From positions 62,001-126,000 of the forward strand of contig NZ_JAKCNS010000019.1 in the NCBI RefSeq assembly GCF_021440345.1: 64,000 bases of DNA, written 5' to 3'. Every line of letters starts with the position of its first letter. Position 1 is the first letter of the stretch. The DNA comes from Kluyvera intermedia (GTDB lineage: Bacteria > Pseudomonadota > Gammaproteobacteria > Enterobacterales > Enterobacteriaceae). Under the pieces are notes generated by a model. The model saw nothing but the letters and a program-made list of their open reading frames with translations. It had not been told where the DNA came from and did not search any database. The position numbers were made by a program, and so were the translations under genes. Of the stretch, positions 48,710 to 61,534 are shown one piece after another.

Positions 48710-49990
48710 TCAGACGACGTAGTCTGTCAGTGTCGGTTCTTGTTTACAGAGGCGACGCCAGTCGACAATCGGCATACGAACCTGCAATTTGACGCAGCCG
48801 TCGTCCTCCATCCACTCTTTTTCGATTGCCTGAAGCTGATAAAAGCGACTACGCAAACGCCCTTCCTTTGGAGGTAAACGCAGCGTGTGCTGCGCGACTT
48901 CGCCGGAGAGCAGTTCCGTCAACGCCTGAAAAAGGAGTGGTACCCCTACTCCGGTTTGTGCAGACAGCCACACCCGAATAGGTTTGTTCTCTTCATCTCT
49001 GTCGATACGCGGTTCAAACTCATCGAGCATATCGATTTTGTTCATCACCAGTAGAGTCGGGATCTCGTGCGCGTCGATCTCTTCAAGTACCGTATCAACC
49101 GCATCGATATTTTCCTGCACGCGAACATCTGCTGCATCGATAATATGGAGCAACAGCGTGGCTTCGCGGGTTTCCTGCAATGTGGCTTTAAACGCCGCCA
49201 CAAGGTCATGCGGCAGATGGCGGATAAAACCTACGGTATCGGCTAATACCGTTTCACCAACATCCGCGACATCAATACGACGCAGGGTCGGATCGAGGGT
49301 GGCGAACAGTTGATCGGCGGCGTACACCTCCGCCTCTGTCAGGTGGTTAAACAGCGTCGATTTCCCGGCGTTGGTGTACCCCACCAGCGATACCGTCGGA
49401 ACATCAGCTTTGACGCGCGAACGGCGTCCTTGCTCACGCTGTTTGGCAACCCTTTCGATACGGGAAAGGATTTGCATGATGCGATTACGCAGCAAACGAC
49501 GGTCAGTTTCGAGCTGGGTTTCACCCGGGCCGCGCAAACCGATTCCGCCTTTTTGTCTTTCAAGGTGCGTCCAGCCGCGTACCAGGCGGGTAGCCAGGTG
49601 GCGCAGCTGCGCGAGCTCAACTTGCAGCTTCCCTTCATGGGTACGCGCACGTTGGGCAAAAATATCTAAAATCAGACCCGTACGGTCAATAACCCGGCAT
49701 TCACACAAACGCTCAAGGTTACGTTCCTGCGCGGGGCTAAGTGCATGATCAAACAGCACAACGGAAGCGCCTGTCGCTTTTACGGCTTCCGCAATTTCGA
49801 CAGCCTTACCTTCACCAACAAAATATTTTGGGTGCGGGGCTTTACGGCTACCGGTAATCACCTGCAATGCTTCGACACCAGCAGAAGAGACCAGAGATTC
49901 AAACTCCTGGAGGTCTTCCATGTCTTTGTCTTGCGTAAAATAGATGTGTACCAGCACCGCCTGCTCACCGGCGTCATAACGGTCAAACAA
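48710..49990 (-). CDS. hflX: Ribosome-splitting GTPase HflX
   Basis: GTPase of 426 residues, as in E. coli, that splits stalled 70S ribosomes during heat and other stress. An N-terminal HflX-specific domain with a long helical hairpin precedes the G domain: GYTNAGKST (P-loop), [10 protein letters not shown] (switch II) and NKID. An ERIC element separates it from hfq. Confidence 0.97.
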   Translation of the reverse strand: MFDRYDAGEQAVLVHIYFTQDKDMEDLQEFESLVSSAGVEALQVITGSRKAPHPKYFVGEGKAVEIAEAVKATGASVVLFDHALSPAQERNLERLCECRVIDRTGLILDIFAQRARTHEGKLQVELAQLRHLATRLVRGWTHLERQKGGIGLRGPGETQLETDRRLLRNRIMQILSRIERVAKQREQGRRSRVKADVPTVSLVGYTNAGKSTLFNHLTEAEVYAADQLFATLDPTLRRIDVADVGETVLADTVGFIRHLPHDLVAAFKATLQETREATLLLHIIDAADVRVQENIDAVDTVLEEIDAHEIPTLLVMNKIDMLDEFEPRIDRDEENKPIRVWLSAQTGVGVPLLFQALTELLSGEVAQHTLRLPPKEGRLRSRFYQLQAIEKEWMEDDGCVKLQVRMPIVDWRRLCKQEPTLTDYVV

Positions 49991-50026
49991 GCGTTATATC
50001 TCCTGAAATACCAGCGGGGAACCTAA

Positions 50027-50150
50027 ATGCTCGTCGTCTTTCAAGCCTCAGCTGCGTTGGCTTTCCTCGCTCACCCCAGTCGTTTACTGACGTAAACTTC
50101 TGGGGATTCACTGCGCGCCGTCTTGCTGCAACTTAAAAGTCATAGAGCAT
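50027..50150. repeat. ERIC element between hfq and hflX
   Basis: A 124-bp imperfect palindrome bounded by ATGCTC and GAGCAT. The core reads as the reverse ERIC consensus: GCGTTGGCTTTCCTCGCTCA, then CCCCAGTC, then CTGGGGATTCACTGCG. It lies inside the presumed hfq-hflX transcript, 36 bp after the hflX start (on the genome) and 37 bp from the hfq stop codon. Confidence 0.92.
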
Positions 50151-50187
50151 AATCCGGCTCCCCGACATGGATTAACAGCCATCAACC

Positions 50188-50505
<318 letters not shown>

Positions 50506-50625
50506 TTATATGCTTATTTGTACTTATACACTTCGTCTTTCAGGCTACGCAGGCGCAACCCGTTCGATTTGCGTATGAACCTTACGATTCGAAAATTGCG
50601 CACGATACGACTCAATTGTACACAT

Positions 50626-51576
50626 TCAGTCTACACTAGCACCCACTACCTGCATTACCTGGCTAAACGACTGCTCCGGCTGCTCACTATCTAACCAGTG
50701 AACACCTTCCCAACCGCGTAACCACGTCACCTGGCGTTTCGCTAGCTGTCTCGTGGCACAAACTCCTCTATAAACCATTTCATCATAAGGAATCTCGCCT
50801 TCAAGGTATGACCACATCTGGCGATATCCCACACAACGAATGGAAGGCATATCCGTATGCAAATCTCCACGGGCAAATAGCGCCCGCACTTCTGCTTCAA
50901 AACCTGAAGCTAACATCTGATGAAAACGCTGCTCAATGCGTTGATGGAGCAGTTCACGGCTCGCCGGGGCGATGGCGAACTGATGCACCTTGTAGGGTAG
51001 AGCGTCTCCTGACGTTTGTGTCAGCTCCGTTAAAGTTTTACCCGAAATGAAAAAAACTTCCAGTGCTCGGGAAAGTCTTTGCGGATCATTTGGATGAATA
51101 CGCTCAGCGGCGACGGGATCTATCTCCCGCAACTGCTGATGCAGCGCCATCCATCCTTGCTCTGCCGCCTGCTGCTCAATCCGCGCCCGAACGTCCGGGT
51201 CAGCAGAAGGTAGCGGCGATAACCCTTCTAATAACGCTTTGAAATATAACATTGTGCCACCGACCAGCAGGGGGATTTTCCCTGCTGCGGTGATTTCCGC
51301 CATCTGCGCGAGCGCATCACGACGAAAATCCGCCGCCGAATAGGCCTGCGACGGATCAAGAATATCCAACAACCGGTGCGGTGCCGCATGCAGCTCTTCC
51401 GCAGTCGGCTTGGCGGTACCGATGTCCATCCCTCGATAGATAAGGGCGGAATCAACACTAATCAACTCTACTGGCAAAACTTTACGTAATTCAATCGCCA
51501 GCGCCGTTTTGCCCGAAGCGGTTGGTCCCATTAAAAAAATTGCCTTAGGCAGGCTCGCCTCGGTTACATCACTCAT
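50626..51576 (-). CDS. miaA: tRNA dimethylallyltransferase MiaA
   Basis: Adds dimethylallyl to N6 of A37 in tRNAs that read U-starting codons. It has 316 residues (E. coli 316). P-loop GPTASGKT is at 17-24, with [18 protein letters not shown] and [15 protein letters not shown] further on. Its start codon lies inside the end of mutL (8-bp overlap), which indicates coupled translation. Confidence 0.97.
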   Translation of the reverse strand: MSDVTEASLPKAIFLMGPTASGKTALAIELRKVLPVELISVDSALIYRGMDIGTAKPTAEELHAAPHRLLDILDPSQAYSAADFRRDALAQMAEITAAGKIPLLVGGTMLYFKALLEGLSPLPSADPDVRARIEQQAAEQGWMALHQQLREIDPVAAERIHPNDPQRLSRALEVFFISGKTLTELTQTSGDALPYKVHQFAIAPASRELLHQRIEQRFHQMLASGFEAEVRALFARGDLHTDMPSIRCVGYRQMWSYLEGEIPYDEMVYRGVCATRQLAKRQVTWLRGWEGVHWLDSEQPEQSFSQVMQVVGASVD

Positions 51577-53431
51577 TTCTTAGGGCGTTCATCGCAGAAT
51601 CTAAATCAACAGGTTGTAACAGGCCGCCCGGTGGTGCTTTGACCAACTGTGGGCAAAGACGTTCAACGTCTGCCAGCATGGCTATCGCCTGCGCGGTATT
51701 CCACTGCGCGTGGTCACTCGCCAGATTGCGGGCTAACCATTGCGCCACATTACCGGCATCGACGTTAGCCTGACCCACCAGGTAGCCTATCAGTTCAGGA
51801 ATCAAGATTTGTAAATTTTGTTGTCGTAAGGGTAAAGGCACCGCGCGAATCGTCGCATGTTGCCCTTCCAGCAATATTTCAATACCCAGCGTATTCAACG
51901 TAGCCTTCGCGCCTTCCAGCGTTTGCTTTTCGGCCTCAGTCACCTTAAGACGCAATGGAATAAGCAGCGGTTGAGCGCAAATGGTCGTTTCCCCCGGCGT
52001 CAGCTGCGCCTGGCGCAGCCAGCGCTCGGCAACGGGTAACGCCAGCAGGCTTAGTTTGCCACTACGTTCCAGCAGGGCGCACTCATCGGCAATAATCGCT
52101 AGTACGCGGCCGAAACTCTGGCTATGTCCCGCCAGGTTTTCTACCACCGGTTTCGACGGTTCCGTGCGGCTGGCCGGAGTATCCAGCAGTTGACGGTAGA
52201 GCGCCCCCTGCTGTTTTTGGTAGCCGGGCTGTGCATTCGGCCAGCTTGCGCCGCCGCTACTGCCGCTCGAACGAGGAGCCGCATCAGCGGTAGACTGCTG
52301 ATAGCGAGGTGCCGCAGGCTCACGCGCCACCGCGGGCTCAGCAAACTGATTGCGTCCGGCGGCGACACGGTTTTCCGGCAGCGCACGCGGCGCCGGTTCA
52401 TCCTCTTCTGCCAGCGGCAAAGGTGCGTCCAGCTGTTGCTGCAGCACGCTCAGTACGCCCTGGTAAATAAAATCATGCACCAGCCGCGACTGATGGAAAC
52501 GCACTTCATGCTTGGCCGGGTGGACGTTGACATCCACCTGGTGCGGGTCGATGTCGAGATACAGCACGAACGCCGGTTGTTGATCCGCACCCAGCTTGTC
52601 CTCACACGCCTGACGAATGGCGTGGTTAATCAGCCGGTCGCGCATCATACGCCCGTTCACGTAACAATACTGAATTTCCGCCAGCGCCGTAGTGGTGTGT
52701 TTCGGATCGGCCACCCAGCCATGCAGCGCCAAATCGCCATGCTGCCACTCAATCGCCAGCGCCTGCTCAAGGAACGGCACGCCGCAGATAGCGCCAAGGC
52801 GACGCTCTTTCGACGCCCCCTCAGCCACCGCCCGATACTGGCGGATAGCTTTGCCATTGTGGGTCAGGTTGAAGCTCACATCGAAGCGCGCCAGCGCAAT
52901 GCGGCGAATGATTTCATCAATGTGGTTAAATTCGGTTTTTTCGGTGCGCATAAACTTGCGCCGCGCCGGGGTGTTGTAGAACAGATCCAGCACTTCAAGC
53001 GTGGTCCCGACCGGGTGCGCCGCAGGTTTGACCGTCACCGCCTGATCGCGGCCTTCGGCATAGGCCTGCCAGGCTTCCGGCTGTTCCGCCGTCCGCGAGG
53101 TCAAGGTCAGACGGGCGACTGAGCTGATACTTGCCAGCGCTTCGCCACGGAAACCCAGGCTGACAATCGCTTCCAGATCGTCGAGCGAGGCAATTTTACT
53201 GGTCGCGTGACGCGCCAGCGCCAGCGCCAGCTCGTCTTTTTTAATCCCGCAACCATTGTCACGAATGCGGATCAGCTTGGCACCGCCGCGTTCAATATCA
53301 ATATCAATGCGGGTTGCCCCCGCATCGAGACTGTTCTCCACCAGCTCTTTCACTACCGATGCAGGACGCTCCACCACTTCACCCGCAGCAATCTGGTTGG
53401 CAAGCTGTGGCGGTAAAACCTGAATCGGCAT
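51569..53431 (-). CDS. mutL: DNA mismatch repair protein MutL
   Basis: GHKL ATPase of 620 residues (E. coli 615) that links MutS to MutH and UvrD in mismatch repair. N-terminal ATPase motifs [18 protein letters not shown] and [10 protein letters not shown] are present. A variable Pro/Ala/Ser-rich linker (about 345-430) joins the C-terminal dimerisation domain. The endonuclease motif of non-enteric MutL proteins is absent, as expected for a MutH-using species. Confidence 0.97.
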   Translation of the reverse strand: MPIQVLPPQLANQIAAGEVVERPASVVKELVENSLDAGATRIDIDIERGGAKLIRIRDNGCGIKKDELALALARHATSKIASLDDLEAIVSLGFRGEALASISSVARLTLTSRTAEQPEAWQAYAEGRDQAVTVKPAAHPVGTTLEVLDLFYNTPARRKFMRTEKTEFNHIDEIIRRIALARFDVSFNLTHNGKAIRQYRAVAEGASKERRLGAICGVPFLEQALAIEWQHGDLALHGWVADPKHTTTALAEIQYCYVNGRMMRDRLINHAIRQACEDKLGADQQPAFVLYLDIDPHQVDVNVHPAKHEVRFHQSRLVHDFIYQGVLSVLQQQLDAPLPLAEEDEPAPRALPENRVAAGRNQFAEPAVAREPAAPRYQQSTADAAPRSSGSSGGASWPNAQPGYQKQQGALYRQLLDTPASRTEPSKPVVENLAGHSQSFGRVLAIIADECALLERSGKLSLLALPVAERWLRQAQLTPGETTICAQPLLIPLRLKVTEAEKQTLEGAKATLNTLGIEILLEGQHATIRAVPLPLRQQNLQILIPELIGYLVGQANVDAGNVAQWLARNLASDHAQWNTAQAIAMLADVERLCPQLVKAPPGGLLQPVDLDSAMNALRNE

Positions 53432-53440
53432 GAAAACTCC

Positions 53441-54811
53441 TTAGTTAACGAGTGTCCGGGTGGATGCTGCAGCGCTGGCGGTCTGCGACTGTTCGTCATG
53501 AGGACCGGATTGTATCGGATGCGCCGTAAAATAGTTACGTAAACCGGTATAAATGGCTTCCGCTATTTTTTGCTGGTAGTCATCGCTACCCAGCAGGCGT
53601 TCTTCGCCGCTGTTACTGATAAAGCCTGTTTCAACGAGGATCGACGGAATATCCGGCGAGCGCAGTACGCCAAGGCTGGCATGCTCAGGACGACGTTTAT
53701 GCAAATTACCAACCCGCTGCAGCTGACCGATAACGCTGGTCGCCACATCATACCCTACGCGTTGAGAGTGGCCGAACTGCAGATCCAGCACCGCCTGGCT
53801 CAGGTAGGGATCCGCCTGGCTGTTGGCCAACACATCACCGGCACCACCCAGCAGTTCGGACTGCTTCTCATGCTGCTCCAGCCAGCCGGCCATTTCGCTA
53901 TTAGCACGGCGGTTAGACAGCACCCACACCGAAGCGCCGGTCGCATCGCGGTTTGGTGCCGCATCCGCGTGGATTGACACCAGGAAATGCGCATTTTGCT
54001 TACGCGCAACGTCTGAACGCCCCATCACCGAAATAAAGTAATCGCCGTCGCGGGTCAGTACGCCGCGGAACATCGGATCGTCGTTCAACAATGCTCTGAG
54101 CTTACGCGCAATAGCGATAGTGACGTTTTTCTCCCGCGTGCCACCAGGGCCAATAGCGCCCGGATCCTGCCCACCATGACCGGCATCGATAGCGATAATC
54201 ACTTTATCACCCGGCGCACCGCTCGCACGTGCCGCCGGACGCGGCGTTGGCGTTACGTTGTTAACAATCGCTGGCTGGCGTTCACGGGTAAAACTGCCGC
54301 CGTTGCTATTACTGTTGCTGCTACCGCCGCTAAACGGATTACGCGCAGGCTGGCTCGGTGTTGGAGCAATAACCGGTGTCTCCACTCGCTTCACCACAAC
54401 CGGAGGCGGCGGTGGCGGAGGTGGAACATCGGCATTAATGGTGAATACCACCGTATAGTTCGCGCCGTTTTGCTGTTTCACCGCGCGGGTTTTGCCGTTC
54501 TCCGTCAGATCGACCACCAGCCGTAGCGTCTGATCGTCCTTCGGCGTCGCAGAGCGAATGCCTTTTACCAGATTGTTACCGCTAAAACGCAGCGGTAGCC
54601 CCTGAATGACGCCCGTTTGCTTGATATCCAGTATCACGCTACGTTTATCATCCTGGCTGAAGTTATATTCTGGATCGCCCATAAAACTAAACGTGATACG
54701 CGCCTGCGTTTCACTGTTCGCCACCTGAATATCAGACAAGCTCGCCGCCATTACCGGTGTACAAACCAGCATCAGCGCGGCTATCAACCACCCTTTTGCG
54801 CGAATAATCAT
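53441..54811 (-). CDS. amiB: N-acetylmuramoyl-L-alanine amidase AmiB
   Basis: Periplasmic amidase that splits septal peptidoglycan during cell separation, activated by EnvC. It has 456 residues from the ATG at 54811, against 445 in E. coli. Signal peptide at 1-22, then an AMIN domain, a linker with a run of eight prolines after NADVP, and an Amidase_3 domain with zinc-site segments [15 protein letters not shown] and [10 protein letters not shown] start at 54859 would precede the signal peptide by 16 residues and overlap the region next to tsaE. Confidence 0.95.
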   Translation of the reverse strand: MIIRAKGWLIAALMLVCTPVMAASLSDIQVANSETQARITFSFMGDPEYNFSQDDKRSVILDIKQTGVIQGLPLRFSGNNLVKGIRSATPKDDQTLRLVVDLTENGKTRAVKQQNGANYTVVFTINADVPPPPPPPPVVVKRVETPVIAPTPSQPARNPFSGGSSNSNSNGGSFTRERQPAIVNNVTPTPRPAARASGAPGDKVIIAIDAGHGGQDPGAIGPGGTREKNVTIAIARKLRALLNDDPMFRGVLTRDGDYFISVMGRSDVARKQNAHFLVSIHADAAPNRDATGASVWVLSNRRANSEMAGWLEQHEKQSELLGGAGDVLANSQADPYLSQAVLDLQFGHSQRVGYDVATSVIGQLQRVGNLHKRRPEHASLGVLRSPDIPSILVETGFISNSGEERLLGSDDYQQKIAEAIYTGLRNYFTAHPIQSGPHDEQSQTASAAASTRTLVN

Positions 54812-54827
54812 CCTGCGATCCCTTAAA

Positions 54828-56806
<1,979 letters not shown>

Positions 56807-56808
<2 letters not shown>

Positions 56809-57946
56809 GTCACAGCCCCTCGATCTCAATCAATTAGCGCAACAAATCAAACAATGGGGCACTGAACTCGGTTTTCAGCAGGTCGGTATTACCGATACCG
56901 ATCTCAGCGAGGCCGAACCTAAACTACAGGCATGGCTGGACAAACAATACCACGGCGAGATGGATTGGATGGCACGCCACGGAATGATGCGCGCCCGTCC
57001 CCACGAACTGCAGCCCGGAACGCTCCGGGTGATTAGCGTTCGTATGAACTATCTTCCCGCCAATGCGGCATTTGCCCGCACGCTGAAAAACCCCGAGCTC
57101 GGATACGTCAGCCGTTATGCCCTTGGGCGTGATTATCATAAGCTGTTGCGTAACCGCCTTAAAAAGCTCGGGGAAATGATCCAGGAACAGTGCGTCTCGC
57201 TGAATTTTAGACCGTTTGTCGACTCTGCGCCTATTCTTGAGCGCCCATTAGCCGAAAAAGCCGGAATTGGCTGGACCGGTAAGCACTCACTTATCCTTAA
57301 CCGCGACGCCGGATCGTTCTTTTTCCTCGGTGAACTGTTGGTTGATATACCGCTACCTATCGACCAGCCGGTAGCCGAAGAGTGCGGGCGATGCGTCGCT
57401 TGCATGACCATCTGCCCGACCGGCGCTATCGTTGAGCCGTATACCGTCGACGCCCGTCGCTGCATTTCCTACCTGACTATCGAACTGGAAGGCGCAATCC
57501 CGGAAGAATTTCGCTCGCTCATCGGCAACCGTATCTACGGCTGCGATGACTGCCAACTGATTTGCCCATGGAATCGTTTTTCACAGTTAACCGATGAGGC
57601 TGATTTCAGCCCGCGCAAAGCGCTGCATTCGCCCGAACTTGTCGAACTGTTTGCCTGGACTGAGGCCTGGTTTCTGAAAGTGACTGAAGGTTCGGCGATT
57701 CGCCGTATTGGTCACCTGCGCTGGCTGCGAAATATTGCCGTCGCGCTGGGCAACGCCCCGTGGAGCGAAGCCGCGCTTAACGCCCTGGAAAGCCGCCGAG
57801 GTGAGCACCCACTACTCGATGAACACATTGAGTGGGCTGTAGCGCAGCAAATTGCTCGCCGTAATGAGGGAGTGATTGAGGTACAGCTCCCGAAGAAACA
57901 GCGTCTGGTGAGAGTGGTCGAAAAAGGCTTACCGCGCGATGCCTAA
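56807..57946 (+). CDS. queG: Epoxyqueuosine reductase QueG
   Basis: Cobalamin-dependent iron-sulfur enzyme that makes queuosine in tRNA from epoxyqueuosine. It has 379 residues, the E. coli length. Two [4Fe-4S] motifs are CGRCVACMTICPTGA and CDDCQLICPWNR, and RPFVDSAPILERPLAEKAG precedes them. I start at MSQPLDLNQLAQQIKQ (56807). An in-frame frame extends back to 56594 but lies antisense to nnr and is not conserved. Confidence 0.96.
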
Positions 57947-58215
57947 GATACTCACAGCCTGTGAGTAAAAATAAAAACACATTGCGTTTCAACACGCCAA
58001 AGTTCGTCAAGCGATCGCGCTAACATTTTGAAACGATATATTCTCTTATATTTCAACAAGATAAATAAACACGTAAAAATCTTACGAAAATTAGCATGCT
58101 AATAACGCGATGACAGGCTGTGGATAACTCTGTTTACAAGAGTATTTCAGGAACGAAAAAAACAACCTCAACGAATGATTTCATTGTGGAAGTATTTTTG
58201 TTTTGGAAGAAAATT

Positions 58216-58291
<76 letters not shown>

Positions 58292-58324
58292 TTGGGTGTG
58301 TCTACTGCGACTACTTTCAAATTT

Positions 58325-58400
<76 letters not shown>

Positions 58401-58434
58401 TTGGGTGTGTCTACTGCTACTGCTTTCAAATTTT

Positions 58435-58510
<76 letters not shown>

Positions 58511-58570
58511 AAAATCTGGCAATTTTTGTTGCTGTCGTAATTCGCATTTCTGCTTCGTTACGGGAGGCGC

Positions 58571-58599
58571 ATTATACGAGAATTCTTTCCCCCTGCAAC
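58571..58599 (-). promoter_or_regulatory. Promoter of the tRNA-Gly operon
   Basis: Minus-strand TTGCAG (58598-58593), a 16-bp spacer and a perfect TATAAT (58576-58571), followed by the GC-rich discriminator GCGCCTCCC. Such discriminators are typical of stable-RNA promoters under stringent control. Confidence 0.82.
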
Positions 58600-58690
58600 C
58601 CCCCTTGAAGCGATTTTTTAATTTTTTCGTTCAAGTGCTGGATAAATCGGCAGATTGCCTATTTTAGCGCCAATTCATCCCTTTAGCACG

Positions 58691-59236
58691 TTAAAGCTGA
58701 ATAAAATGTTCGCGATAGTAGGCTAACTCGGCCACCGACTCGCGGATATCATCCATCGCCTGGTGAGTACCCTGTTTTTTAAAGCCCGGCAGAATTTCCG
58801 GCTTCCAGCGACGCGCCAACTCTTTTAAGGTGCTGACGTCCAGATAGCGGTAGTGGAAATAGGACTCCAGCTCCGGCATGTATTTAAACAGGAAGCGACG
58901 ATCCTGACCGATACTGTTGCCACAGATTGGTGATTTGCCTTCCGGCACCCACTGTCTCAGAAATTCCAGCGTTGCCAGTTCCGCTTCACGATCGCCCAGA
59001 GTACTGGCCTTCACGCGTTCAACCAGTCCGCTACCGGTATGGGTACGGACATTCCAGTCGTCCATTAACGCCAGCTGCGCATCCGACTGATGGACAGCGA
59101 TGGTTGGCCCTTCCGCCAGGATATTCAGCTGTGCATCGGTCACCAGCGTGGCGATTTCAATAATGCGATCGCGCTCGGGATCCAGACCCGTCATCTCCAG
59201 ATCGATCCAAATCAGGTTGTTTTCATCTGCACTCAT
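58691..59236 (-). CDS. orn: Oligoribonuclease
   Basis: DEDDh 3'-5' exonuclease of 181 residues, as in E. coli, that degrades two- to five-residue RNAs and is essential there. [10 protein letters not shown] carries Asp12 and Glu14; [11 protein letters not shown] and [10 protein letters not shown] carry the other acidic residues and His. The ATG at 59236 follows GGTGG; a GTG four codons upstream (59248) lies in that site. Confidence 0.97.
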   Translation of the reverse strand: MSADENNLIWIDLEMTGLDPERDRIIEIATLVTDAQLNILAEGPTIAVHQSDAQLALMDDWNVRTHTGSGLVERVKASTLGDREAELATLEFLRQWVPEGKSPICGNSIGQDRRFLFKYMPELESYFHYRYLDVSTLKELARRWKPEILPGFKKQGTHQAMDDIRESVAELAYYREHFIQL

Positions 59237-59342
59237 GTTATTTTCCACCCTTCTGTCTTACCTGCCGCGGTAGGTTAACTAGTATTAATTAGCGTGTATC
59301 ATAGAGGTTTTGCCCAACATGGGCGACCAGGAGTCAGCACGA

Positions 59343-60398
59343 TTGAGTAAAAATAAACTCTCCAAAGGTCAGCAGCGCCGCGTAAAAGCCAACCATGAGC
59401 GCCGCCTTACAACAACTGCGGAGAAGCCAGATTACGACGATAACCTGTTTGGCGAAGCCGCCGAAGGTATCGTCATCAGCCGCTTTGGTATGCATGCCGA
59501 CGTGGAGTCCGCCGATGGCGAAACCCACCGCTGCAACATCCGCCGGACTATCCGTTCACTGGTTACTGGCGACCGCGTCGTCTGGCGCCCGGGTAAAGCC
59601 GCCGCGGAAGGTGTCAGAGTTAAAGGCATCGTCGAAGCAGTACATGAGCGCACATCAGTGCTTACCCGTCCGGACTTTTACGATGGCGTAAAACCGATCG
59701 CCGCCAATATCGATCAAATTGTTATCGTTTCCGCCATTTTGCCTGAACTGTCGCTCAATATTATCGACCGTTACCTCGTGGCCTGCGAAACGCTCGACGT
59801 TGAGCCTCTGTTGGTGCTCAATAAGATCGATTTGTTGGACGAAGAAGGCATGGCTTTCGTCAACGAACAGATGGATATCTATCGCCGCATCGGCTATCGC
59901 GTCCTGATGGCGTCCAGCCATACTCAGGATGGCTTAAAGCCGCTAGAAGAAGCGCTCACTAACCGAATCAGCATCTTCGCCGGGCAGTCCGGTGTCGGTA
60001 AATCCAGCTTGCTGAACGCGCTGTTAGGGTTGAGCGATGACAGTATCCTCACCAACGACGTCTCCAACGTTTCAGGGCTGGGGCAACACACCACCACCGC
60101 GGCGCGTCTGTATCACTTCCCGCACGGCGGCGACGTTATTGACTCCCCGGGCGTTCGTGAATTTGGCCTGTGGCATCTCGAGCCAGAACAAGTGACCCAG
60201 GGTTTTGTCGAATTCCATGATTACCTTGGCCATTGCAAATACCGCGACTGCAAGCACGATACCGATCCAGGCTGCGCTATCCGTGAAGCCGTGGAGAACG
60301 GAAAGATTGCCGAATCACGTTTCGAACACTATCACCACATTCTGGACAGTATGGCGCAGGTAAAAACGCGTAAAAACTTTTCAGAGACCGATAAATGA
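59343..60398 (+). CDS. rsgA: Ribosome small-subunit maturation GTPase RsgA
   Basis: Circularly permuted GTPase of 351 residues (E. coli 350) that checks late 30S maturation. An N-terminal OB fold is followed by the permuted G domain (NKIDLLD before [12 protein letters not shown]) and a zinc knuckle ([14 protein letters not shown]). I start at a TTG at 59343, nine bases after AGGAG, which gives the E. coli N-terminus (M)[12 protein letters not shown]. An ATG at 59310 lies ahead of that site. It is divergent from orn. Confidence 0.96.
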   Translation: MSKNKLSKGQQRRVKANHERRLTTTAEKPDYDDNLFGEAAEGIVISRFGMHADVESADGETHRCNIRRTIRSLVTGDRVVWRPGKAAAEGVRVKGIVEAVHERTSVLTRPDFYDGVKPIAANIDQIVIVSAILPELSLNIIDRYLVACETLDVEPLLVLNKIDLLDEEGMAFVNEQMDIYRRIGYRVLMASSHTQDGLKPLEEALTNRISIFAGQSGVGKSSLLNALLGLSDDSILTNDVSNVSGLGQHTTTAARLYHFPHGGDVIDSPGVREFGLWHLEPEQVTQGFVEFHDYLGHCKYRDCKHDTDPGCAIREAVENGKIAESRFEHYHHILDSMAQVKTRKNFSETDK

Positions 60399-60518
60399 GA
60401 ACTATGATTTTGCCGACTGACATTTTTGCTAACAATCGCTAGAATCGGCCGCTTTTCTCATTGAGATCCGACGCCCGTCGTCGGGTCAGGAACGACACAT
60501 ATTGGCCTGGAGGCTACC

Positions 60519-61514
60519 TTGTTAAACTCGTTTAAACTTTCACTGCAATACATTCTGCCTAAACTGTGGCTTACGCGTCTCGCAGGCTGGGGTGCAAGCA
60601 AACGAGCGGGATGGCTGACCAAATTGGTTATCGATCTGTTCGTCAAATTCTACAAGGTCGACATGAAAGAGGCGCAGAAGCCGGATACCGCCAGCTACCG
60701 CACTTTCAACGATTTCTTTGTTCGTCCGCTGCGTGAAGATGCCCGCCCGGTCAACACAGACCCAAGCGTTCTGGTGATGCCAGCCGATGGCGCTATCAGC
60801 CAATTGGGTGCTATTGAAGGCGATAAAATTCTGCAGGCCAAAGGTCACGACTACTCGCTGGAAGCGCTGCTGGCCGGTAACTACATCATGGCCGACCTGT
60901 TCCGTAACGGTACCTTTGCCACCACCTATCTCTCCCCACGTGACTATCACCGCGTCCACATGCCGTGCAACGGTATCCTGCGTGAGATGATCTACGTGCC
61001 GGGCGATCTGTTCTCCGTGAATCATTTGACGGCGCAGAACGTACCAAACCTGTTTGCCCGTAACGAGCGCGTTATCTGCCTGTTCGATACCGAATTCGGC
61101 CCAATGGCGCAAATTCTGGTTGGCGCGACCATCGTCGGCAGCATTGAAACCGTCTGGTCCGGCACCGTCACGCCACCGCGTGAAGGCGTGATCAAGCGCT
61201 GGACCTATCCGGCAGGCGATCAGGAAGGTTCTGTGGCACTGCTGAAAGGCCAGGAAATGGGCCGCTTCAAACTGGGTTCAACGGTGATTAACCTGTTTGC
61301 GCCGGGTAAAGTGACGTTGGTTGAAGCGCTGAAAAATCTGTCGGTGACTAAACTGGGTGAACCACTGGCTATCTCCACCGAAGTCGTGGCTGAACCAGAA
61401 GCCGCGGTTGAACCAGAAGTCGTCGTTGAGCCGGAAGTTATCGTTGAGCCAGCCACCAAACACGTTGAGCAGGACGTTGCTCCGCAGGCTGACGAAAAAA
61501 AAGAGCAAAGCTAA
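60519..61514 (+). CDS. psd: Phosphatidylserine decarboxylase proenzyme
   Basis: Membrane-associated enzyme making phosphatidylethanolamine. It has 331 residues (E. coli 322). The self-cleavage site LGST is at 252-255, so Ser254 becomes the pyruvoyl group; Asp90 and His147 complete the triad. It starts at TTG, with GGAGG four bases upstream and the family N-terminus (M)[14 protein letters not shown]. The C-terminal tail holds tandem VEPE-like repeats (about residues 288-311) that are absent from the E. coli protein. It is 20 bp upstream of mscM. Confidence 0.97.
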   Translation: MLNSFKLSLQYILPKLWLTRLAGWGASKRAGWLTKLVIDLFVKFYKVDMKEAQKPDTASYRTFNDFFVRPLREDARPVNTDPSVLVMPADGAISQLGAIEGDKILQAKGHDYSLEALLAGNYIMADLFRNGTFATTYLSPRDYHRVHMPCNGILREMIYVPGDLFSVNHLTAQNVPNLFARNERVICLFDTEFGPMAQILVGATIVGSIETVWSGTVTPPREGVIKRWTYPAGDQEGSVALLKGQEMGRFKLGSTVINLFAPGKVTLVEALKNLSVTKLGEPLAISTEVVAEPEAAVEPEVVVEPEVIVEPATKHVEQDVAPQADEKKEQS

Positions 61515-61534
61515 TTACTGAATAAGGGTCTGAT

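Noticed and set aside
47486-48877. A 463-codon plus-strand open frame opposite hflK and hflX
   Set aside because: Antisense shadow spanning two conserved genes and their spacer.
52124-53122. A 332-codon plus-strand open frame opposite mutL
   Set aside because: Antisense shadow; mutL motifs are intact on the other strand.
57950-57966. Hairpin after queG as a rho-independent terminator
   Set aside because: The stem is only seven pairs and is followed by A residues on the plus strand, with no T tail.
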